Assembly: GCA_963834725.1 (NCBI GenBank)
Contig: CAWICN010000001.1
Location: 2,108,001 to 2,172,000 of the forward strand
Length of the DNA stretch: 64,000 nt
From: PALSA-693 sp963834725
GTDB taxonomy: Bacteria; Actinomycetota; Acidimicrobiia; Acidimicrobiales; Palsa-688
Reading direction: 5' to 3'
Of this stretch, positions 56,910 through 64,000 are shown in pieces (position 1 is the first letter of the stretch; the number at the start of each line of letters is the position of its first letter). Both the position numbers and the translations under genes were made by a program. The notes under the pieces were generated by a model, which made no database searches, was not told the DNA's origin, and saw nothing but the letters and a program-made list of their open reading frames with translations.

Positions 56910-59900
56910 AGTGAGGTACGTCCTCGCTCGGAGTGGATGAGTCTGGACAGGATCTGAGCGCCCGAGTGCACGACGCGAGGCATCGTGATGTGAGCGTCTT
57001 GATCCGGCCGTGGTGTCACAGGGTCGCGTCGTCGCGGTTTTCGGCGCCAGCGGTCTCGGCTCCAGGAAGAAGCCATATACCCGATGAGGCAGGCGATGAG
57101 CGCAAAGCCGGCCAGGACGGCGACGCCCTGCCACGAGCTACCGGAGGCTGAGGTCGCGGCCGGCCCGATGGCGACGGCATGGTCGTCGCTCGTGTAGAAG
57201 GGCCGCCCGGTTGATGCGGCCGTCGGCGATGGAGACCGGCTGTCGACAGGGCGAAACGTGATCGCGGCCACGCCGCCAATCGTCGGCACACCGGAGAACG
57301 CCGGGAAGGGGGCGCTGTTGGTGCCCACGGATGGGCCGGCTATTCCCTGCGATATACCATTGGGATCCTGGCCTGACCACGTCATGACAGTGACCGCCTG
57401 GGGTCCCGATTTCGACGGCAGGTACGCCGCGTCCCCGGTATAGGCCGCCTGGATCGACCCCGTGCTGCCCTCCACCATGGTGGTCGTGGTGCAGGATGCG
57501 CCGGCAACGAGGGCAACGTCCTGGCAGCCCGCGATCGGTGTTCCGTTATCGGAGAAGCTCACGGCTCCGCCGTTGTCCGCGTTGATGCTGGCGGTGAGCC
57601 GAACCGCCGTATCCCACCGCGCCGGAGTCTGGGAGACGGTTATCCCCGTCGTCGATCGTTGCTGGGGGGGCAGGAAGTACGGCAGCTTTGACATGCTCTG
57701 AAAGGCCTGGAACCCGTGGGAATCGAACGCGTACGGGTGCTGAAGGAAGCGACCCGGCGCGTCGAAATAGCTGACAGCCCGAATGAGCGGAAACTGTGCG
57801 GTCTGGTTAGCGGTCGGCCCGGCCATCGAGACGGCCGCGCCGGTCAGAGGTGACAGGGCAGCAGCAAGATCGCCGAGATAGGCGGCTTGACCCCCGCGGA
57901 TAGCCGCGGTTTCGCTGATCATCATCGGCTTGCCGTACGTCGAGAATTGGTTGTACCAGACTCCGAACGTCTGCTGGACGATGTTGGGGTCAGGGGTCGT
58001 TGTCTCCACGTATCCGTCGGCCGCAATCCAGTCGACGTATGCGGAGCCAGGATAGAAGCTGCTGAACTGCTGCGGCTCTCCGTTGACAGAGAGGGAGAAC
58101 ACGAACGCCACGTTGTAGGCACCGGCGGCCTGGAAGATGTCGTGAATGTGCTGGAAGGCTCGTTGATAGCCAGCCGGTCCGTAGTCACCTGGCTGGCCAC
58201 CTGACCCAACGCAGTCGGTGTATGCCGTCGAAGCCGGGAGGTTCGGCTCGTAGAACCACCGCAGGAACACCGGCGCCTTCAACGCAGCCAGTTGCCCGGC
58301 GAAGCCCCTGATCAGGTTGTCGTAGTAGCCAGCGATGACGGCCGCATCGCTGTCGCTGTAGCCTGGAGTCGGAGGCGCGCAGCTCCAGTCGATCATCGGG
58401 ATACCGCCCGACGCGAGAGCGTCCCGGATCAGATAGTCGGATGTCACGGGGTTCCAGCCCTGATAAAGATGGACAATTGACAAGGGGCGACCAAGCGTGG
58501 CATCGAAGCCGGGAAGAGCCTTCATCTCCGCGCCCGGGGGAAATGCTGATGGCGTGGGATTGAGCCACGCGCCCAGGTAGGCGTGATCCGGCGGGGGTAT
58601 GGCCGGGGCGCGGATCCGTATCGGGGCCGGCGCGGTCCGCACGGCGAGCGACAGCGATTGGGACGTCGAAGGCGCGAAGGACGCATCACCGTTGTAGACG
58701 GCCACCACACCGGTATGTCCCGCTGGCAGGGCGTCGGTTTCACACGAGCTTCCCTGGCTGATCGAGATGTCTGCACAGCCCCGGAGGGGGACGGACGTCC
58801 CGTCGGCGTAGAAGCTGAGCGAGCCGCCGAAGTCGGTTGGCGACACGCCGGCGCTGAGCTGAATCTCCTGACCCGCCATCGGCGAGGCCTCATAGGACGG
58901 GACTGAGACCGAACTCACGGTCGTGGCGCGGCGGAACGGTTCAAAGAGGGTGCTGGCGGCCAGGCGGCGGAACTCCTTCATCCCGCAGCCGATCATTCTG
59001 CCCGCATTTTGCGTGCAGGAATCCGTGAGTGAGTAATCGTAGGCGGAGCTGGTGTCGAAGTAGCCGATCGCCCTGATCTGGCTGAAACCGGTTGACGAGG
59101 GATCCGAGAGTCGGGTCGCCGCATCCTGGAGCCAGCTTCCCTGGGCAGCCGCAAACGCCCCCGACTCGCCGACCATCATGGGAAGGCCGAAGCCCGAGAA
59201 CTCGTCGTACCACGACTGGAATCGTTGGGTGAACGTTACCGGTTGATGCGGACGAGGCCGGTCGTACCCGTCCGCAGCTATCCAATCGACGTAGTTTGAC
59301 CCGGGAAAGTAGTTGATGAGGTCCTGGTCGGGTCCGCCGGTGCCGATCGACCACACGAAAGCCACATTGGTCGCTCCGGCGGCGACGAAGAGATCGTGAA
59401 TATGACGCCAGGCCTCTACGTAACCGCCCGGGCCGGCTGTCCCCACGCAGCTGGCGTCCTCGCTGGAGTTGGGGAAGTTCGGCTCGTAGAACCAGCGCAA
59501 GAATAGAGGAGCTTTCAGGCTGGCCAGCTGGTCAGCCAAGCTTGTGATGATCCCGTCATCAACACCGGCGGCGACATTGGCATCTGCGTCGCCACACTTC
59601 CAGTCAATCAAGGGGATTGCGCCTGTGGCCAGAATCTCCTGTAGTTGATAGTTCGGGACCGGTGTATTCCACTCCTGGTAGACGTGAACCATCGACAATG
59701 GCTGGCCGCCCCCCGAAGTAAGAGCGGCATTGAGGCCGGGGAGATCCACCAACTCGTCTTCGGTGGGGGTCGCTTCAGCCGGGTACGTGTTGACCGAATA
59801 CGATGGTTTCACGTATGCGCCCAGATAGGCCTTTCCCGACCCGGGGATGGTCGGAGGTCCACATAGTGTCCCGGCGGCCCCGGAGGTCCCGGCCGCCAGC

Positions 59901-61552
59901 GGCGGGCTCAGGTCACAGAAGCCGTTACCCGGAGTGGAGGTCGGAGTGACCTGAAGAGCCAGCGGGGACGATTGAGCCTCGGCATACTCGGCGTCGCCAC
60001 TGTACAGGGCCGTGATCTGATGCGGCCCCACCACCAGGGACGAGGTCTCACATGTACCGGCCAGATTTACCGGCACCGCCGCGCAGCCGGGTATTGATAC
60101 GCCGTTGGCCAGGAGGAAGTCGACGCTGCCGCCGCGGTCCGGCACGGCCACGTTTGCCGTGATCCGCACAACCTGTCCCGCCTGGACCTGAACGACGTCA
60201 TTCCCATTTCTTGGCTGGTTGGGAGGTGCCGAAATGGTGACGGTCGGAGCAACCCCCGAGCCCGCATGGAACTGATCCTCGCCAGAGAGCCCCTCGAACT
60301 GCTTCAGACCGGCGTCCGAGAGCTGATACCTGGTTGGCGGCATGGCCGTCTGGTCAGGTGCGTCGAAGTACACGAGTCCCTTCACGTGAGGCAGAAGAGA
60401 GGAAAGCTGAGTCATCTGCTGGAGGTACGCACTCTGGGCGCCCGCGACAGCTGCGGTGCTGATCAGCATGGGCTTACCCGTGACCTGATAGGAGGAGTAC
60501 CATGCCCCGAACTCCGTGGTCAGCGTCGGCGCCGTCGGGGAATGGTTGTAGGCATCGGCGCCGTACCAGTCCACGTAGCTTTCGCCCGGGTCGTAGGCGG
60601 TCCAGTCCGGGACGCAACCCTTTTCGGTGCACTGCGGCGTCGGATCGATCGACCACACAAAACCGACGTTCGTAGCGCCGACACCGGCGAACAGGTTGTG
60701 GATGGCCTGAAAGGCGCTTACGTAATCCGGGCCGGCGGTGGTGGGGTCTCGAGAACCCAGGCAGACGTCGACCCTGCCTCCCTGAGCCTGAGCGGTCTGC
60801 GGATTGTTGGCATCCGGGAACCACCGGAGCAGGACGGGCCCTCCGAAGGCCTTCAATTGCCGCGCCAACTGGATGATGGTGTCACGGGCGCTGCTGGCCG
60901 GGCCGCTTGAAGCCGCGGCGGGTTGATCCGCCAGGGCGACCGTCGCATCCGGGCTTCCGCAGCTCCAGGTGATCAGCGGGATGGCCCCGGCGGCGAGGAT
61001 CCGATCGAGCTGCGTGGTGAGGACCGTCGACGTCCACGACTGGTAGACCGATACGAGCGACAGCGGCCGGGCCAGGCCCTGATTGAACTGCGAGAGCAGG
61101 GAGAGCTCATCTACGGCATCGGCTGGTCCGTACCGGTCACCCTGCTCGCCCGTCGGGTCGCCCACCGACAGCTGTGTGCCGGCCGGATCGACGAACGCGC
61201 CGAGATAGGCGTGCCCGGATCCGGGGATGACCGGCGGGCCCGACAACGCCTGAGAACCAGTGAGTACAGGAGAACCGGTGACTTCATTCGTCACGTTGGC
61301 TTCCGCCGGGGTGCTCTGGTCGGTGATAGGGTCAACCTCGCTGGCACTGGCCTCTGCGGACGATACGTTCGCAGGTGCCGAAGGGGTCGTCGCGGTGCTC
61401 GAGAAGGCGGCGGCGTCAACGGGGGTCGTCGACAACGAGAACGGAATCAGGACCGTGAGCACAACCGCGGTGGCTGCCACCGTTACGAGGCGAGCTCGTA
61501 TCCGGCGCATCGGCCGCCTGGCCCATTTGGCGTAACCACTCGCGCTGGCCAT
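56906..61552 (-). CDS. Three-module GH26-like surface protein; first module lacks catalytic glutamates
   Basis: The 1548-residue product has a signal anchor (VTVAATAVVLTVLIPFSL), three GH26-like TIM barrels (residues ~110-425, ~570-865, ~985-1290), each followed by an Ig-like domain ending in YSGDA/YNGDA/YTGDA. A C-terminal helix (GVAVLAGFALIACLIGYMAS) and basic tail close it. Modules 2 and 3 keep both predicted catalytic Glu: E690 (RWFYEPNFP) and E796 (GESGA), E1102 (RWFYEPNLP) and E1214 (SETAA). In module 1 these positions are D247 (RWFPDANNP) and T366 (ISTAA), so it probably only binds glycan. It sits between the sulfatase-like and HlyD-like genes with 6-bp and overlapping junctions, so it is cotranscribed with them. 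Confidence 0.82.
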   Translation of the reverse strand: MASASGYAKWARRPMRRIRARLVTVAATAVVLTVLIPFSLSTTPVDAAAFSSTATTPSAPANVSSAEASASEVDPITDQSTPAEANVTNEVTGSPVLTGSQALSGPPVIPGSGHAYLGAFVDPAGTQLSVGDPTGEQGDRYGPADAVDELSLLSQFNQGLARPLSLVSVYQSWTSTVLTTQLDRILAAGAIPLITWSCGSPDATVALADQPAAASSGPASSARDTIIQLARQLKAFGGPVLLRWFPDANNPQTAQAQGGRVDVCLGSRDPTTAGPDYVSAFQAIHNLFAGVGATNVGFVWSIDPTPQCTEKGCVPDWTAYDPGESYVDWYGADAYNHSPTAPTLTTEFGAWYSSYQVTGKPMLISTAAVAGAQSAYLQQMTQLSSLLPHVKGLVYFDAPDQTAMPPTRYQLSDAGLKQFEGLSGEDQFHAGSGVAPTVTISAPPNQPRNGNDVVQVQAGQVVRITANVAVPDRGGSVDFLLANGVSIPGCAAVPVNLAGTCETSSLVVGPHQITALYSGDAEYAEAQSSPLALQVTPTSTPGNGFCDLSPPLAAGTSGAAGTLCGPPTIPGSGKAYLGAYVKPSYSVNTYPAEATPTEDELVDLPGLNAALTSGGGQPLSMVHVYQEWNTPVPNYQLQEILATGAIPLIDWKCGDADANVAAGVDDGIITSLADQLASLKAPLFLRWFYEPNFPNSSEDASCVGTAGPGGYVEAWRHIHDLFVAAGATNVAFVWSIGTGGPDQDLINYFPGSNYVDWIAADGYDRPRPHQPVTFTQRFQSWYDEFSGFGLPMMVGESGAFAAAQGSWLQDAATRLSDPSSTGFSQIRAIGYFDTSSAYDYSLTDSCTQNAGRMIGCGMKEFRRLAASTLFEPFRRATTVSSVSVPSYEASPMAGQEIQLSAGVSPTDFGGSLSFYADGTSVPLRGCADISISQGSSCETDALPAGHTGVVAVYNGDASFAPSTSQSLSLAVRTAPAPIRIRAPAIPPPDHAYLGAWLNPTPSAFPPGAEMKALPGFDATLGRPLSIVHLYQGWNPVTSDYLIRDALASGGIPMIDWSCAPPTPGYSDSDAAVIAGYYDNLIRGFAGQLAALKAPVFLRWFYEPNLPASTAYTDCVGSGGQPGDYGPAGYQRAFQHIHDIFQAAGAYNVAFVFSLSVNGEPQQFSSFYPGSAYVDWIAADGYVETTTPDPNIVQQTFGVWYNQFSTYGKPMMISETAAIRGGQAAYLGDLAAALSPLTGAAVSMAGPTANQTAQFPLIRAVSYFDAPGRFLQHPYAFDSHGFQAFQSMSKLPYFLPPQQRSTTGITVSQTPARWDTAVRLTASINADNGGAVSFSDNGTPIAGCQDVALVAGASCTTTTMVEGSTGSIQAAYTGDAAYLPSKSGPQAVTVMTWSGQDPNGISQGIAGPSVGTNSAPFPAFSGVPTIGGVAAITFRPVDSRSPSPTAASTGRPFYTSDDHAVAIGPAATSASGSSWQGVAVLAGFALIACLIGYMASSWSRDRWRRKPRRRDPVTPRPDQDAHITMPRVVHSGAQILSRLIHSERGRTSL

Positions 61553-61558
61553 GGAAGC

Positions 61559-62962
61559 CTACCCCTGAGCCCGGGCCTTCGCCGTCACGTGTCGACCCCC
61601 GCCGGCATCCCTCGCACCAGAGCCGTGCCGGCCATTCCGGAGGCCGGCCGCCTTGGCGTCCTCGGCGATCACTGCTTCAAGCCGGTTCACCGCCGGGAGG
61701 CCCACCTTGAGCACCTCTGCCATGGGATCGGGCCGATCACCGAGGCGCTCGTCCACAAAGCGGAGGAGGAGGCGATCCATGTCGGCGACAACGTCGGGAC
61801 GCAGCGCGGCCAGGTTGTGCTGCTCCAGTGGATCGGCCGGCAGGTCGTAGAGCTCGGGCCCAAGCCTCGGGTAGATACCGGGATCCCAGCACGAGATGTA
61901 CTTCCAGTCGCGCGTCCGGATACCCCGCTTGGCCTGCCAGGTGCATTCACTGAGCACGACCGCGGTGCGGTGCTCCGACGTCTGGCCATCCATCAGCCGC
62001 ACCAGCGACCGACCGTCGAGTACATTGGAGCCGTTGACGTTGCCGATGCCCTGTAGCTCGAGCACGGTCGGCATCACATCGACGAGCGTGACCAGGCTGT
62101 CGATCCGCGCCGGTCGCACCAGGCCGGGAGCCCTGATCATCAGGGGAACGTGGACGACCGAGTCGTAGAGCCCGGCGTGGTCGAACCAGGCATCGTGTTC
62201 GGTCATGACCTCCCCATGGTCACCGAAGATCACCAGCATGCATTCATCGATGATCCCCAGAGCATCCAGGTGATCGAAAAGCCGGCCTAGCTCGTGGTCG
62301 AGGTAGGCGATCTCCGCGTAGTGCAAAGCCTCGATGTATTCGAGGCTCGGGATCACGTCCAGATGGTCATAATGGTTCCGTTTGAAGAGGGGATACGACG
62401 GACGGCTGCGGAGCTTCTCGATCACGGCCGGGTCGATCCGATCGGCGATCTCCTCCGTGTGGTTGGACCGGAACGGCTCGGGCGGAACATAGGGGATGTG
62501 GGCATCCCAGTAGTGCAGGAAGAGAAAGAAGTCCTCCTGCCGGTGCTCTTCCAGCCACGGGAAGGCGATCTCGTTGATCACCGAGGCGGGCGATCGTGAC
62601 CGTCCGGGAGGAACCAGATAATCGTTGTAGCCGCGGATGAACCACTCCTTCATGGAGAAGAGATGGTCGACCGCAGCGGTGTGGTGTCCCGAGCGCTGGA
62701 ATTCGGCGGGCAGCCAGGCGACCTCTTCTGAAAGCATGGCCGGAGGATGGAAGTGGGACACGATCCCGGTACCGAGCCCGCATCGTCCCGTGAACACGGC
62801 GGTATGCGAGGGCTGGGTCGGGATGTCGGTGGCGTAGGCCCGGGTGAACAGCGCTGACTCGGCGGCCAGCCGATCCAGGTTGGGTGTTGACACCCGATTC
62901 GAGCCAAAGGTCGCCAACCGGTCCGCGCCGACTGTGTCCAGGGAGACAAACAGGGTTTTCAC
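61559..62962 (-). CDS. Sulfatase/phosphoesterase-superfamily protein with Thr in place of the formylglycine Cys
   Basis: The 467-residue product begins MKTLFVSLDTVGADRLATFG and has the alkaline-phosphatase-superfamily metal ligands (D9 region; VIFGDHGEVMTEHDAW late). The C/S-x-P-x-R box needed for formylglycine is T49-Q-P-S-H53 here, so it cannot be a classical sulfatase. Thr is the nucleophile in related phosphoethanolamine and phosphoglycerol transferases, but this protein has no membrane helices. It heads the operon sulfatase-like, GH26x3, HlyD, GT2. The C-terminal ~40 residues are low complexity. Confidence 0.8.
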   Translation of the reverse strand: MKTLFVSLDTVGADRLATFGSNRVSTPNLDRLAAESALFTRAYATDIPTQPSHTAVFTGRCGLGTGIVSHFHPPAMLSEEVAWLPAEFQRSGHHTAAVDHLFSMKEWFIRGYNDYLVPPGRSRSPASVINEIAFPWLEEHRQEDFFLFLHYWDAHIPYVPPEPFRSNHTEEIADRIDPAVIEKLRSRPSYPLFKRNHYDHLDVIPSLEYIEALHYAEIAYLDHELGRLFDHLDALGIIDECMLVIFGDHGEVMTEHDAWFDHAGLYDSVVHVPLMIRAPGLVRPARIDSLVTLVDVMPTVLELQGIGNVNGSNVLDGRSLVRLMDGQTSEHRTAVVLSECTWQAKRGIRTRDWKYISCWDPGIYPRLGPELYDLPADPLEQHNLAALRPDVVADMDRLLLRFVDERLGDRPDPMAEVLKVGLPAVNRLEAVIAEDAKAAGLRNGRHGSGARDAGGGRHVTAKARAQG

Positions 62963-63346
62963 CGGTGCCCCTCTCTCGTGTGGCGACAGTCAGCTTCCGA
63001 TAACTCCGGGCTGGACGGCCTGCGCATCACACTATCCGCGTCCATTCGAGCGCTCAACCGAGGCCGTTTGGTTACAGAACGTTCATCTGTTCGTCGCGCC
63101 GCCGAGACAGCCGCGCCGTACCCCCTGGCTCCCCTCATCCGACCCCATTCCTGTCAAACGCCCCTCCGCACCCTGCGGATCCGGTCTCTGGAGGCCCTCA
63201 ATTGACCGGTTGCGGGAGCGGATGGTACAGCCCGGAGACGGACACTACAAGTGGCGGAGTCCGGCGGAGTCACTACAAGGGCGAAGGCCGGCGGGTCGAT
63301 CCTGTTTCATCCGGGCCGTCCCGAAACGCTTAGGCTGCCACTGCTA
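62963..63346. promoter_or_regulatory. Divergent promoter region between two sulfatase-family genes
   Basis: This 384-bp region separates the minus-strand sulfatase-like gene from the plus-strand sulfatase and must hold both promoters. I see a short direct repeat (cactacaag at 63243-63251 and 63271-63279) near the plus-strand start but no convincing -35/-10 pair. No gene is visible in it. Confidence 0.35.
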
Positions 63347-64000
63347 ATGCGATTCCTCTACATCGACGTCGACACCCTGCGCGCCGATCATCTTGGTTGC
63401 TATGGCTACCTCCGGCCGACCAGCCCCAATATCGATGCGCTGGCGGCGCAGGGACTTCGTTTCGATCAGGTGTATGTGTCTGATTCACCGTGCCTGCCAT
63501 CCCGCACCGCCCTGATCACCGGACGCTTTGGCGCCACCACCGGCGTGGTCAACCACGGTGGACGCCGGGCCGAGTTGTTCGCGGCGGACGTTGATCGGGG
63601 CCGGCAGAGCCCGCTGACACATAGCTCGTGGCCGCACTTGCTGCGCCGAGCCGGGCTGTGGTGCACGACGATCAGCACTTTCGCGGAGCGACACTCTGCG
63701 TTTCATTGGTATGCGGGATTCAATGAGGTCGTCAACCTGGGAGGCGATGGCCGCGAGACCGCGGACCAGGTGGCGCCGCTCGCGATCGACTGGCTCCGCC
63801 GGCAGGGGCGCCATGACCACTGGTTCTTGCACGTTCACCTGTGGGACCCCCATACGCCGTATCGCACACCTCTGGACTACGGTAACCCCTTTGAGGACAA
63901 GCCCATCCCCTCATGGATTACCGCAGAGGTAGCCCGACACCACTGGGGGCTCGCTGGTCCCCATTCCGCCCAGGAAGTGCTCGGATACGGGCCAGTGGAG
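63347..64000 (+). CDS. Sulfatase with intact formylglycine motif (partial, runs off right edge)
   Basis: About 218 residues are present from the ATG at 63347, beginning MRFLYIDVDTLRADHLGCYG. The box C49-L-P-S-R53 (SDSPCLPSRTALITGRF) matches C-x-P-x-R, so the Cys can be converted to formylglycine if a maturase is present. The DVDTLRADHLG segment supplies metal ligands and WFLHVHLWDPHTPYRTPLDY is typical of type I sulfatases. It should hydrolyse a sulfate ester; with the adjacent polysaccharide genes a glycan substrate is plausible. The C-terminal half lies outside the window. Confidence 0.88.
   Translation, partial: MRFLYIDVDTLRADHLGCYGYLRPTSPNIDALAAQGLRFDQVYVSDSPCLPSRTALITGRFGATTGVVNHGGRRAELFAADVDRGRQSPLTHSSWPHLLRRAGLWCTTISTFAERHSAFHWYAGFNEVVNLGGDGRETADQVAPLAIDWLRRQGRHDHWFLHVHLWDPHTPYRTPLDYGNPFEDKPIPSWITAEVARHHWGLAGPHSAQEVLGYGPVE

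Overview
The window is a GC-rich chromosomal segment from an actinobacterium, possibly a deep lineage such as Acidimicrobiia; I cannot fix the family from sequence alone. The evidence is the RpoC with the long coiled-coil insertion near its N-terminus that is typical of Actinobacteria, the four-cysteine (zinc) form of S14, a DivIVA-like protein, many GTG and TTG starts, and an actinobacterial-style FN3/MoxR/DUF58/transglutaminase/Ser-Thr-kinase cluster. I see no rRNA, tRNA or CRISPR array.

Layout, left to right. (1) 1-11.8 kb, minus strand: secY (cut by the left edge) back to rplC, a compact spc plus S10 ribosomal-protein run with rplC as its first gene. (2) 11.8-12.6 kb: promoter and leader region of rplC, with a strong hairpin and roughly 80-bp tandem repeats. 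(3) 12.6-17.0 kb, plus strand: MMPL/RND transporter, M1-like metallopeptidase and DUF2071 protein. (4) 17.1-27.1 kb, plus strand: a coupled cluster of FN3 surface protein, MoxR ATPase, DUF58, transglutaminase-like membrane protein and Ser/Thr kinase. (5) 27.3-31.9 kb: an accessory island with a methyltransferase, VapBC, a methyltransferase relic, HicAB, a truncated HUH replication initiator and a decayed tyrosine recombinase, ending exactly at the 3' end of rpsJ. (6) 31.9-45.1 kb, minus strand: rpoB-rpoC-rpsL-rpsG-fusA-tuf-rpsJ. (7) 45.5-47.2 kb, plus strand: DivIVA-like protein and a small membrane protein. (8) 47.4-48.7 kb, minus strand: rplJ-rplL. (9) 49.0-63.0 kb, minus strand: a probable cell-surface polysaccharide locus (sulfatase-like protein, three-module GH26-like protein, HlyD-like fusion protein, processive GT2 synthase, beta-propeller protein, GH26-like lipoprotein), with a divergent true sulfatase running off the right edge.

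Three things stand out. First, the usual rplKAJL-rpoBC-str-S10-spc supercluster is broken in three places: an exopolysaccharide locus upstream of rplJ where rplK/rplA are expected, two plus-strand genes between rplL and rpoB, and 20 kb between rpsJ and rplC. An integrated element abuts the end of rpsJ, and a diverged copy of the rpsJ 3' end lies 2.5 kb away. Second, the translation and transcription machinery carries unusual low-complexity additions: a ~200-residue repetitive N-terminus on S17, acidic or repetitive tails on S3, L22, L4 and L10, and a collagen-like (Gly-X-Y)14 insert in RpoB. Third, short tandem repeats occur in many gene junctions; the most striking is a chain of overlapping start/stop mini-ORFs in front of rplR.

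The core genes make ribosomes, RNA polymerase and the Sec channel. The flanking clusters look devoted to the envelope: a kinase/MoxR module and a synthase-dependent polysaccharide with its own hydrolases. Four minus-strand operons (rpoB, rpsL, rplC, rplJ) share a TAYACT -10 box, which suggests housekeeping-sigma control.
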